Below are positions 1 through 8,373 of a stretch of 64,000 bases of DNA, in pieces (the stretch's first letter is position 1; each line of letters opens with the position of its first letter). The stretch is from Marinomonas phaeophyticola (lineage in GTDB: Bacteria; Pseudomonadota; Gammaproteobacteria; Pseudomonadales; Marinomonadaceae). Position numbers and translations under genes: made by a program. The notes under the pieces are model-generated. The model worked only from the letters and a program-made list of their open reading frames with translations. It did not search any database and had not been told where the DNA came from. The stretch lies in assembly GCF_026966905.1 (NCBI RefSeq), contig NZ_JAPUBN010000019.1, positions 248,001 to 312,000 of the forward strand, given 5' to 3'.

Positions 1-1188
1 GTGCCAGGAACCTGTTCTTTAGGTTATAACACCTTAAGATTTGATGATGAGGTTGTGCGCTTTGGGTTTTATCGAAACTTCATAGACCCTTATGCTCGAG
101 AGTGGCAAAACAATTGCTCTCGTTGGGATGTTATTGATTTGGTTCGTATGGCTTATGCTATACGGCCTGATGGTATTAAATGGCCAACAGATGATGAAGG
201 AAATGTGTCTTTAAAGTTGGAAGCGTTGACGAAAGCAAATGGCATAAGTCATGAACAAGCTCATGATGCCTTATCGGATGTTTATGGCACCATAGCGATG
301 GCTAAGCTTATACAGAAAACTCAGCCTAAATTATTTGACTATTACTTTAAAATGCGTCAAAAATCCGAGTTACAGAATTTCATTAATCCCCTAAAAATAA
401 CCCCTTTTTTACATGTGTCTGGAATGTTTGGTCGAGATAATAAGTATGCCGCATTTGTGGCGCCAATTGCTCCGCATCCAAAGAATAAAAACGGTGTTAT
501 TTTATTTAATTTAATGGATGATGCTCAGCAACTGATTGATCTATCTATTGAAGAAATTCGCCATCGCGTTTTTAGTAAAGTTGAAGAATTAGGGGATGAA
601 AAGCGCATTTCTTTAAAAGTATTGCATTACAATCGATGTCCGGCGGTGGCTCCCAGCGCATTTTTAAAAGACAGTACTGTTGTTGAGCGACTAAAATTAG
701 ACGGGGATGTGTGCCGTCGTAATTTATCGATTATTAAATCCGCTCCTGGGCTGTCAGAAAAAATTTCCCAAGTGTTTTTACAAGAAAACTTGCCTATACA
801 TAAAGATCCAGATCATATGTTGTATTCGGGAGGCTTTTTTTCTAGCGATGATAAAAAGCGCATGAAGACCATTCGAGAAACACCAAGTGAGCATTTAGGG
901 GAATTGTCTTTATCTTTTGATGATCGCCGTTTGCCTGAAATGCTAATGCGTTATATTGGACGTAATTACCCAGATCAGCTGTCTGATGTTCAAAGGATTG
1001 AGTGGGAGGAGTATCGTCGAATACGCCTAATGGAGGCGGATGGAGGTGGAAGTATTTCTATGGATGAGTATTTTAATACTCTTAATAGGATTGCTCTGTC
1101 TGAAGATTTACCGAATGTGAAACAGATATTGTTACAGGATTTGGCAGACTATGGCCAAAGTATTTATCCCCTAAATGAAGACTATTAG
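1..1188 (+). CDS. sbcB: Exodeoxyribonuclease I, 3' part (5' end outside window)
   Basis: This is the C-terminal ~395 residues of exonuclease I, the 3'-5' single-strand DNA exonuclease used in mismatch repair and recombination. The E. coli protein is about 475 residues, so roughly 80-90 N-terminal residues, including the first DEDD acidic pair, lie before base 1. The visible start matches the conserved stretch after exonuclease motif I: GTCSLGYNTLRFDDE (residues 3-17), then SRWDVIDLVRMAYA, and the motif III region around SHEQAHDALSDVYGTIAMAK (84-103). The rest is the SH3-like and helical C-terminal domains. The GTG at base 1 is an internal codon, not a start. The AI-2E gene follows after 24 bases, probably in the same transcript. 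The identification is firm. Confidence 0.93.
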   Translation: MPGTCSLGYNTLRFDDEVVRFGFYRNFIDPYAREWQNNCSRWDVIDLVRMAYAIRPDGIKWPTDDEGNVSLKLEALTKANGISHEQAHDALSDVYGTIAMAKLIQKTQPKLFDYYFKMRQKSELQNFINPLKITPFLHVSGMFGRDNKYAAFVAPIAPHPKNKNGVILFNLMDDAQQLIDLSIEEIRHRVFSKVEELGDEKRISLKVLHYNRCPAVAPSAFLKDSTVVERLKLDGDVCRRNLSIIKSAPGLSEKISQVFLQENLPIHKDPDHMLYSGGFFSSDDKKRMKTIRETPSEHLGELSLSFDDRRLPEMLMRYIGRNYPDQLSDVQRIEWEEYRRIRLMEADGGGSISMDEYFNTLNRIALSEDLPNVKQILLQDLADYGQSIYPLNEDY

Positions 1189-1212
1189 TACGAATAGTAC
1201 AAAGGTGAACGA

Positions 1213-2235
1213 ATGAGCGAATTAAGTCGAGGCGTTTCTTGGCTAGTTAGCCTAGCGGCGTTGGTTATTATTATTGCGGGCCTAAAGGCGGCTTCCGAAG
1301 TGGTGGTGCCTTTAATGTTGTCAGCTTTTATTGCCATTATTTGTGCTCCAATGCTGTCTGGCTTGCGTAAAAAAAGCGTGCCTACTTGGCTTGCTATTTT
1401 GTTAATTGTGACCTTGATTATACTGAGTGTCAGCTCTTTAGGGGTATTTGTCGGAGCCTCTTTGGATGGGTTTAATAAGGAGTTGCCTAACTACAAATTA
1501 AGAATGATAAAAGAGTTAGATTGGATTATTACATTGGGTAATAGTTTGGGGTTACATGTATCAGAGCAGCAAGTTAGGGGCTACTTTGATCCTTCTGTTT
1601 TGATGCAAATGGTGGCAAATACCCTCAGTGGTTTAGGAAATGTATTAACGAATACCTTTTTGGTTATTATGACGGTTGTCTTTATGTTATTTGAAGCGGC
1701 GGACTTTCCTGCGAAACTTTCTCATGCTTTAGGTGATGCGCGCTCTTCATTGAAAAATTTTAAAGATTTTGCCAATGCGGTTAACCGTTATTTGGCAATA
1801 AAAACCAGTGTCAGTATTTTAACTGGTTGTGTTGTCAGTCTGTGGTTATTTATTTTGGGGGTTGATTTTCCTATTCTATGGGGGGTCTCTGCCTTTTTGC
1901 TTAACTTTGTTCCCAATATAGGCTCAATTATTGCTGCTATTCCTGCGGTAATGTTGGCTTTTGTTCAGTTGGGCGGTTTTGCTGCAGGGTTGACCGGGCT
2001 TGGTTTCATCGTCATTAATTTAGTTGTTGGTAATATTATTGAGCCAAGATATATGGGGAAGGGATTAGGGCTTTCGACTTTGGTTGTATTTCTTTCATTA
2101 TTGTTATGGGGATGGGTATTCGGACCCGTTGGAATGTTATTGTCTATTCCGTTAACGATTATTGTAAAAATTGCCATGGAAGCAAACCCTAAAACGCATT
2201 GGGTGGCGGTAATTTTGGATGGCCATAGAGATTAG
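1213..2235 (+). CDS. AI-2E family transporter (PerM/TqsA-like)
   Basis: A 340-residue inner-membrane protein of the AI-2E exporter family (PerM, TqsA, YhhT). It has about seven or eight hydrophobic segments: two near residues 10-45, one at 58-80, one around 145-160, and a cluster from about 195 to 325. The hydrophilic stretch at 85-140 is typical of the family. The conserved late block FLLNFVPNIGSIIAAIPA (about 228-245), with its P-N-I-G core, is the family hallmark. The start follows GGTGAACG a few bases upstream. Family members export autoinducer-2 or work as sodium/proton antiporters. The substrate cannot be read from sequence. Confidence 0.85.
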   Translation: MSELSRGVSWLVSLAALVIIIAGLKAASEVVVPLMLSAFIAIICAPMLSGLRKKSVPTWLAILLIVTLIILSVSSLGVFVGASLDGFNKELPNYKLRMIKELDWIITLGNSLGLHVSEQQVRGYFDPSVLMQMVANTLSGLGNVLTNTFLVIMTVVFMLFEAADFPAKLSHALGDARSSLKNFKDFANAVNRYLAIKTSVSILTGCVVSLWLFILGVDFPILWGVSAFLLNFVPNIGSIIAAIPAVMLAFVQLGGFAAGLTGLGFIVINLVVGNIIEPRYMGKGLGLSTLVVFLSLLLWGWVFGPVGMLLSIPLTIIVKIAMEANPKTHWVAVILDGHRD

Positions 2236-2334
2236 CGTAAGAGTGAATTATGATGGCTTTGGCTAGCTCATGGACTGTCTAAATTTGCACCATTTTACGG
2301 ACGTATAGTGAGACCTGGCGGAAGTATAGGGAAT

Positions 2335-2362
2335 CCCCACTAACAACATTGTGTTAGTGGGG
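2335..2362 (+). other. Strong hairpin in the sbcB/AI-2E to deaD gap
   Basis: A perfect 11-bp inverted repeat (CCCCACTAACA / TGTTAGTGGGG) with a 6-base loop sits in the 475-bp gap 2236-2710. No T-run follows, so it is not a standard intrinsic terminator in the plus direction. It lies upstream of the proposed deaD promoter, so it belongs to the 3' end of the previous transcript or to a longer deaD leader. The rest of the gap holds the promoter listed next and no gene I can support. Confidence 0.5.
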
Positions 2363-2541
2363 GAGTTGAGCTGGGTTAAAAAGATTGAGAAAGTGTTGTG
2401 AAAAAAAGGATAAACTAAGAGAGATACATACGGGATGATCATTGATACGTATATAGGGATAGAGTAGGGCGATTTTCAGTTCTTTATGGTGCATCAGGTT
2501 AGTCATTTCTATGGTTATGTACGATTACTTTTTATAGTAGC

Positions 2542-2569
2542 TTGACAAATTACGCTGATGAGCTTTAAT
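2542..2569 (+). promoter_or_regulatory. Sigma-70-type promoter for deaD
   Basis: A perfect -35 box TTGACA (2542-2547) is followed after 16 bp by TTTAAT (2564-2569), five of six matches to the -10 consensus. Initiation just downstream would give a 5' leader of about 135 nt before the deaD ATG at 2711. Long, structured leaders are known for deaD/csdA in enteric bacteria. The promoter is inferred from consensus only. Confidence 0.5.
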
Positions 2570-2710
2570 TAATTTGGATTTGGAGGGGATTTCGCTGGCG
2601 TATTAATTGTAATTATTGTAGTATTCGTCACCGAGTTTTTTCCTCGAGTATTTGTAAGGCTATTCAAATTGAATGGGCCTTGCCCCACCAATTAAAAGGT
2701 ATTCATTTAC

Positions 2711-4606
2711 ATGTCTGACGCTGATATTCAGCCTACATTTGTTTCGTTGGGCCTTGCTGCCCCTATTCTTAAAGCGGTTGCTGATCTCGGTTACGAGCAG
2801 CCATCGGCTATCCAAGCGCAAAGTATTCCATTTTTATTAGAAGGTCACGACCTTCTAGGGCAAGCGCAGACGGGTACTGGTAAGACAGCGGCGTTTGCGC
2901 TACCGCTGTTATCGCGCATAGACGTAGCAGATAAAACAACTCAGCTGTTGGTACTTGCACCAACTCGTGAGTTAGCAATTCAAGTTTCTGAAGCATTTCA
3001 AAGTTATGCTCGTCATTTACCTGATTTTCATGTGTTGCCAATTTATGGCGGCATGTCTTATGACACTCAGCTACGTCAATTACGCCGTGGTGTTCAAGTT
3101 GTTGTAGGTACTCCAGGTCGAGTAATGGACCATATTCGTCGTAAGACTCTAAAATTAGATGGCATTAAAGCCTTAGTTTTGGATGAAGCGGATGAAATGC
3201 TACGTATGGGATTCATCGACGATGTCGAGTGGATTCTTGAGCAAATTCCTGCACAGCGCCAAATCGCTTTATTTTCGGCAACAATGCCAAATGTGATTCG
3301 TCAAGTAGCAAATCGTCACTTGAATAATCCAAAAGAAGTGAAAATAGTTACTAAAACATCGACTGCGATGACGATTTCTCAAAAATACTGGCAGGTTAGC
3401 GGGTTACATAAACTTGACGCCTTGACTCGTATTCTTGAGATGAGTGAGCACGATGGTATGATCATTTTTGTTCGTACTAAAGCGGCTACGGTTGAGCTCG
3501 CTGAAAAATTGACGGCTCGTGGTCATGCTTGTGAAGCCTTAAACGGTGATATCAGTCAAAACCTACGTGAGCGTACCGTTGATCGTATTAAGAATGGTCA
3601 AATTGATATTCTTGTTGCAACAGATGTTGTAGCTCGTGGATTGGATGTAGAGCGTGTAAGTCACGTTGTAAACTACGATATTCCATATGATACAGAATCT
3701 TATGTTCACCGTATTGGCCGTACTGGTCGTGCTGGTCGTTCAGGTACGGCTATCTTGTTTGTTGCGCCACGTGAGCGTCGTATGTTGCAAGCCATTGAGC
3801 GTGCAACTCGCCAACCAATTGAGAAAATGCAGTTACCAACAGCATCTGATATTAATCAGCAGCGTGTTGAGCGTTTTAAGCAAGGCATTACCGATACGAT
3901 TGATAATGTTAACTTGGATTTCTTTTTGGAGCTTGTTGAAGGTTATCAGAAAGAAAATGATCAAGATCCAATTAAAACAGCAGCTGCTTTAGCGTATTTA
4001 GCGCAAGTTAAATCACCGATTTTGCTTAATGAAATGGAAGTTCGCCAAGAACGTCGCGAACGTAGTAACGATCGTAATGAGCGTCGTGACCGTCCAGAAC
4101 GTGGAGACCGCTCTGAGCGTCCACCTCGTAAGCAAAACCCGGTAACGAAAGAGCCGATGCCATTAAAAGATGATCCAAGCATAGCAATGACTCGTTATGT
4201 TGTTCAAGTCGGTTATCGTGATGGTGTTAAGCCAGGCAATATCGTTGGCGCAATTGCGAATGAAGCGGACATTGAAAGCCGTTACATTGGACATATTGAA
4301 ATTTATGAAGACTTTGCGACAGTTGATTTACCAACTGATGTAGCGAAAGAATCAATGCCAAAACTGGCTTCTACACGTATTTGTGGTCAGAAAACAGATA
4401 TTGCGGTTCTTGAAGATGCTGATGCATTAAATAATCGAGCACCTTCAGCTCCACGTCGCCCTCGTGAGGGTGGTGGTCGTCGTGATGGCGGTGGCCGTCG
4501 TGATGCAGGTCGAGGCAATACGGCTGGTGGTGAACGTCGTCGCCGTAGTAGTAATGGTGATGCGGGTGGTGAAAGACGCCCTCGTCCACCGCGTCGCGAT
4601 AGTTAG
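2711..4606 (+). CDS. deaD: DEAD-box ATP-dependent RNA helicase DeaD/CsdA
   Basis: A 631-residue RNA helicase of the DeaD/CsdA class, which unwinds RNA during ribosome assembly and mRNA turnover, mainly in the cold. Motifs appear in order: Q-motif region (FVSLGL, 10-15), AQTGTGKT (about 51-58), PTRELA, TPGRV, DEAD (about 157-160), SAT, ARGLDVERV and HRIGRTGRAGR (about 330-340). After the two RecA domains comes an arginine-rich acidic/basic linker (around 440-480), then the DbpA-like RNA-binding domain (about 490-570), then a long Arg/Gly-rich tail. The length matches CsdA (about 630 residues). It has its own candidate promoter and a clear terminator, so it is probably monocistronic. Confidence 0.95.
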   Translation: MSDADIQPTFVSLGLAAPILKAVADLGYEQPSAIQAQSIPFLLEGHDLLGQAQTGTGKTAAFALPLLSRIDVADKTTQLLVLAPTRELAIQVSEAFQSYARHLPDFHVLPIYGGMSYDTQLRQLRRGVQVVVGTPGRVMDHIRRKTLKLDGIKALVLDEADEMLRMGFIDDVEWILEQIPAQRQIALFSATMPNVIRQVANRHLNNPKEVKIVTKTSTAMTISQKYWQVSGLHKLDALTRILEMSEHDGMIIFVRTKAATVELAEKLTARGHACEALNGDISQNLRERTVDRIKNGQIDILVATDVVARGLDVERVSHVVNYDIPYDTESYVHRIGRTGRAGRSGTAILFVAPRERRMLQAIERATRQPIEKMQLPTASDINQQRVERFKQGITDTIDNVNLDFFLELVEGYQKENDQDPIKTAAALAYLAQVKSPILLNEMEVRQERRERSNDRNERRDRPERGDRSERPPRKQNPVTKEPMPLKDDPSIAMTRYVVQVGYRDGVKPGNIVGAIANEADIESRYIGHIEIYEDFATVDLPTDVAKESMPKLASTRICGQKTDIAVLEDADALNNRAPSAPRRPREGGGRRDGGGRRDAGRGNTAGGERRRRSSNGDAGGERRPRPPRRDS

Positions 4607-4621
4607 ATCTAGGTAAAACAC

Positions 4622-4651
4622 AAAAAAGGCCGCTTTAAGCGGTCTTTTTTT
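4622..4651 (+). terminator. Rho-independent terminator after deaD
   Basis: GGCCGCTT pairs with AAGCGGTC (one G-U pair) almost without a loop and is followed by a run of seven T; six A precede the stem. It lies 16-45 bases after the deaD stop, and the A-run/T-run layout could also stop minus-strand transcripts. Confidence 0.85.
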
Positions 4652-4726
4652 GATCTTAAAACTGTCAGAATATTGTCAGCTGTGGGAAAATAGAAAAAAT
4701 AATGATTTCAAGGATGTGATATACAC

Positions 4727-6661
4727 ATGACGACCGATAATCAAATTATAAATAAAATAAATTTATCTCCCTTTCTTTTTTTATTAAAGGGAAGTTTTGT
4801 GCTGCTGTTATTTCATTTTTTAACTCGAATATTGTTTTGGGGTCTTAATCATGGGCATTTTTTAAATCAAAAATGGGAAACAATCATCTATGCCTTTCTT
4901 CATGGAGTTCGATTCGATGCGTCTTCAATCGCATTACTGAATGCCCCCCTTGCATTACTGTTGTTTGTTTTTGTTTGGTTTAAGAATTGGAATCGATTTA
5001 CCCTAAATTTCACGCTTTGCTATTTTGCGATAGTGAACTCTTTCGCATTGATTGTCGATTTGATTGACTCGGTTTACTTTCCCTTTACAGGTCGGCGAAG
5101 TGGTCTAGAAGTAATCTCTATGATGAGGGATGTTTCTCTGCAAGGACCACAGCTATTAATTGAATATTGGTGGCTAGCTTTCGTTATTGTTACTATTGTA
5201 TCGGCCTTCATAGCGATCCTAGTTTCTATGAAAAATAGAATGTTAGATATCGATGGAAACTTAGGTTCTTGTCTCCTTGTATGCCTTATCGTGGTGATGG
5301 GGTCTGTGTTTTTGGCTCGAGGAGGGCTGCAGGCAAAGCCTATTCGAAGTTTAAATGCTTATAGCTGGCCGAAAGCTGAGTTGGGTGCGCTTGTGTTGAA
5401 TACGTCCTTTACTCTGATGAGAGAAACAACCAGTAATATGCAACCGATGACCTTCTATAGGTCGAACCTCGATGCCTATAATGTGGTAAAGAAATCAGAG
5501 GGCAAAAAAGAGACAGTGGCGAACCAGACACCACAGAACGTAGTCGTTATTTTACTTGAGAGTTTTGGACTTGAGTATTTTGGACCTCCATATGGCTCAA
5601 AGAGCTATGCCCCATTTTTAGAATCGTTGTCTGAGCAAGGGCGTTTTTTCCCATACGGTGTTGCTAATGGGAGGCGTTCTATTGAAGCGATCCCTTCAAT
5701 ATTTGCAGGAATACCATCATTAATGCCTGAAGCCTTTATGCGATCTCCATACCAATCAAATAAGATTTACGGGCTGGGTGAAATATTAAAAAATCATGGC
5801 TATAAAACGGCATTTTTCCATGGGGCGAATAACGGAAGTATGTATTTCGATGACACAACGTATCGTTTAGGTTTTGATCAGTATTACGGTGTTGATGAAT
5901 ACCCTAATACAAGTGATTTTGATGGTCAGTGGGGGATTTTTGATGAGCCGTTTTTACAGTTTACTGCTGACAAGTTAGATGAAATAAAAACACCTTTCCT
6001 TGCTGGAGTGTTTACTATTAGCTCTCATACTCCTTATACATTGCCTAAGCAATATGAATCTATTATTAAGGATGGTGAAATACCAATGCATAAGGTGGTT
6101 CAGTATACGGACATTGCATTAAAAAAATTCTTTGAAACAGCAAAAACAAAAGCTTGGTTTGATAATACTTTGTTTATTATTACGGCAGACCACACTTCAG
6201 ATAATTTTGACACACGTTTTGCGACACCTACTGGCAGGCATCAAATCCCTATCGTTTTATATCATCCTCAGGGTCATGTTAAGCCTCAAGTGGTAAATGA
6301 AATCGCGCAACAAATTGATATACCTGCCACGGTTATTGATTATCTTGATTTGCCTGAGCGAGACAAATTAATGCCTTTTGGCCGATCTTTGCTAAGAGCA
6401 ACTTCCTATGATGAGGCGATAATTCGGGAGGAAGGTGCCTATTGGTTAATGTTAAATAGTCAATATATTAAGCTTACATTTGATGGATTGCCAATATATC
6501 AAGAAGGAACACTTCCAAGTACTTTTATGGAAAAATCCGCTTCTAAGAAGAAACAAAGTGAAGAGGTTTTAAGGAAGCGTATCAATGCATATGTTCAACT
6601 TTATACCAATGGTTTAATTGATAATGACCATTACCCGCATTTAACAAACACAACTCAATAG
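4727..6661 (+). CDS. LTA synthase-family sulfatase (phosphoglycerol transferase-like)
   Basis: A 644-residue membrane enzyme of the LtaS/OpgB sulfatase-fold superfamily. Five N-terminal membrane segments (about 15-35, 55-75, 83-105, 145-165, 180-200) precede a large periplasmic domain. Conserved sites are NVVVILLESFGLEYFG (metal-binding E, about 269-284), NGRRSIEAIPSIFAG (nucleophile region, with Ser where LtaS has Thr), ISSHTPYTLP and FIITADHTSD (metal-binding D-H). Family members move phosphoglycerol or phosphoethanolamine groups to periplasmic glucans or lipids. The exact acceptor is unknown. AAGGATGTGAT upstream serves as ribosome site. pyrC starts 7 bases after the stop, so the two are probably co-transcribed despite unrelated functions. 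Confidence 0.85.
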   Translation: MTTDNQIINKINLSPFLFLLKGSFVLLLFHFLTRILFWGLNHGHFLNQKWETIIYAFLHGVRFDASSIALLNAPLALLLFVFVWFKNWNRFTLNFTLCYFAIVNSFALIVDLIDSVYFPFTGRRSGLEVISMMRDVSLQGPQLLIEYWWLAFVIVTIVSAFIAILVSMKNRMLDIDGNLGSCLLVCLIVVMGSVFLARGGLQAKPIRSLNAYSWPKAELGALVLNTSFTLMRETTSNMQPMTFYRSNLDAYNVVKKSEGKKETVANQTPQNVVVILLESFGLEYFGPPYGSKSYAPFLESLSEQGRFFPYGVANGRRSIEAIPSIFAGIPSLMPEAFMRSPYQSNKIYGLGEILKNHGYKTAFFHGANNGSMYFDDTTYRLGFDQYYGVDEYPNTSDFDGQWGIFDEPFLQFTADKLDEIKTPFLAGVFTISSHTPYTLPKQYESIIKDGEIPMHKVVQYTDIALKKFFETAKTKAWFDNTLFIITADHTSDNFDTRFATPTGRHQIPIVLYHPQGHVKPQVVNEIAQQIDIPATVIDYLDLPERDKLMPFGRSLLRATSYDEAIIREEGAYWLMLNSQYIKLTFDGLPIYQEGTLPSTFMEKSASKKKQSEEVLRKRINAYVQLYTNGLIDNDHYPHLTNTTQ

Positions 6662-6668
6662 GCAGAGA

Positions 6669-7703
6669 ATGACACAAATTACGATATTAAAACCAGATGA
6701 TTGGCATTTACATTTTAGAGATGGCGGTATGTTGCAAGAAACGGTACCGGCTACGGCTCGTTGCTTTGCACGTGCTGTCGTTATGCCAAATTTGGTGCCT
6801 CCAGTGACAACCGGTGAGTTGGTTGCTCAATATCGTCAAAGAATCTTATCGGCTATACCTCAAGGTTCTACATTCACTCCATTAATGACGATTTATCTTA
6901 CGGATAAAACAACAGTTAAAGATATTCAAGAAGCGAAAGCCGCAGGAGCGGTAGCGGCAAAAATGTACCCTGCTGGCGCCACTACAAACTCTGACTCTGG
7001 AGTAAATTCATTAGACGCCTTGTATCCTGTCTTTGAGGCCTTGGCTGAACAGGGTATGTTGCTGCTAATTCATGGAGAGGTTACTCAAAAGCACATTGAT
7101 ATATTTGATCGTGAAAAAGAATTTATTGATCAACATATGGTTAAAATTGTTGAAAGAGTGCCTCAACTGAAAGTCGTATTTGAACATATTACGACAGCGG
7201 ATGCCGCTGAGTTTGTTTTGTCCTCAAGAGATGGTGTGGCGGCAACAATTACACCTCAGCATTTATTGCTTAATCGAAACGATATGTTAGATGGTGGTAT
7301 TCGTCCTCATAATTATTGCTTGCCTATTTTAAAGCGTCAGTCTCATCAAGAAGCGCTTCGTGCTGTTGTTGCATCGGGTTCTAATAAATTCTTTTTAGGT
7401 ACCGATTCTGCTCCGCATGCAAAGCATAGAAAAGAGTCTGACTGTGGTTGTGCTGGTTGTTACAGTGCATGGTCTGCTCTAGAGCTCTACACGCAAGTGT
7501 TTGATGAATTGGGTGCCTTAGACAAACTAGAAGGTTTTGCGAGTACTCATGGTGCGGATTTCTATGGGCTGCCTCGTAATACCGAAACTGTGACCTTAGT
7601 AAAAGAATCTTGGGTCGTACCAGAGAGTATTATCTTGCCCGATGGAGATCTAATCGTGCCTTTCTTTGCAGGACAGTCAGTTTCCTGGAAATTAGAGTCC
7701 TGA
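6669..7703 (+). CDS. pyrC: Dihydroorotase PyrC
   Basis: A 344-residue dihydroorotase of the E. coli PyrC type (348 residues), which cyclises N-carbamoyl-L-aspartate to dihydroorotate in pyrimidine synthesis in the cytoplasm. It carries the zinc ligands DWHLHFRDG (residues 11-19), the carbamylated lysine in AAKMYPAGATTNSD (about 95-108), LIHGEV (about 136-141), FEHITT (about 174-179) and the catalytic aspartate in GTDSAPH (about 249-255). All expected active-site residues are present. It lies directly behind the sulfatase gene. A weak hairpin follows the stop. Confidence 0.96.
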   Translation: MTQITILKPDDWHLHFRDGGMLQETVPATARCFARAVVMPNLVPPVTTGELVAQYRQRILSAIPQGSTFTPLMTIYLTDKTTVKDIQEAKAAGAVAAKMYPAGATTNSDSGVNSLDALYPVFEALAEQGMLLLIHGEVTQKHIDIFDREKEFIDQHMVKIVERVPQLKVVFEHITTADAAEFVLSSRDGVAATITPQHLLLNRNDMLDGGIRPHNYCLPILKRQSHQEALRAVVASGSNKFFLGTDSAPHAKHRKESDCGCAGCYSAWSALELYTQVFDELGALDKLEGFASTHGADFYGLPRNTETVTLVKESWVVPESIILPDGDLIVPFFAGQSVSWKLES

Positions 7704-7712
7704 TTCTAAGAC

Positions 7713-7740
7713 TTACTGGCCTACTTCTGTGGGTCAGTAA
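7713..7740. terminator. Possible weak bidirectional terminator between pyrC and the NUDIX gene
   Basis: TTACTGGCC pairs with GGTCAGTAA (9 bp with one G-U) around a 10-base loop, between two convergent genes. The following sequence is AT-rich but has no clean T-run, so function is uncertain. Confidence 0.35.
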
Positions 7741-7776
7741 TGTCATTTAATTTAATTATTTTCAACAAAAGCGCCT

Positions 7777-8292
7777 CTATAAAAGTTCTTCAACAATCCG
7801 TTTGAGTAAAAACGTTTCTCTTTCTATTGAAAGGCCTTTTTTAGGGCTTTTTGAGAGCGTTTCTTCGTTATGGGCAATGGCTTGATGAATATTTTTCCAT
7901 ACAGGTGTCATGCCGTTTTGTATTTCATATTGTTCTAATTTAGTGGCTTTTAGGTCGTTGTCTATATCACAAACATAGCAGTAGGACATCATATGGACAA
8001 TATCGAAATCCTCTTTGTGCCAAGGTCGATACTCCTCGTACAAGCCAAACTCACGAATGTTACTGACATTGTGCGCACCTGTTTCTTCTTCTAGTTCTCT
8101 GACTAAGCCATCGATATGGTTTTCACCCTCATCGATACCTCCGCCAGGTAAGGTATAGTCGTGATACCTTTGCGTGTATAACAGTAAAATGTTCTCGCCA
8201 TCAAGGATAATGCCTCTTGCGGCTTTGCGGGTAAACATAGACCCAGATAAATCGGTAATACCTTTGTGTGTTGAGGATCTTAATAATCGCAT
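7777..8292 (-). CDS. NUDIX hydrolase
   Basis: A 171-residue NUDIX-fold hydrolase, which cleaves nucleoside diphosphates linked to another group. The complete NUDIX box lies at about 49-71: G-x5-E-x7-R-E-x2-E-E-x-G, seen as GGGIDEGENHIDGLVRELEE followed by ETGA. The RKAARGIILDGENILLL strand comes before it, as usual. The C-terminal 40 residues are lysine-rich and not diagnostic. The substrate cannot be told. The gene lies 81 bases downstream of the diguanylate cyclase gene on the same strand and could be its second cistron. Confidence 0.85.
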   Translation of the reverse strand: MRLLRSSTHKGITDLSGSMFTRKAARGIILDGENILLLYTQRYHDYTLPGGGIDEGENHIDGLVRELEEETGAHNVSNIREFGLYEEYRPWHKEDFDIVHMMSYCYVCDIDNDLKATKLEQYEIQNGMTPVWKNIHQAIAHNEETLSKSPKKGLSIERETFLLKRIVEELL

Positions 8293-8373
8293 TAAGCAAA
8301 CCTAATAAATATGTTGGATTTGATCTACCCCCATAGTAAATGGGTAAAGTGAGAGAATCTGAATTAAAAATAA

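Noticed and set aside
4371..4589. Minus-strand open frame rich in His and Asp opposite the deaD tail
   Set aside because: It is the complement of the Arg/Gly-rich repeats (CGT/GGT codons) of deaD; no ribosome site, and composition is explained by the sense gene.
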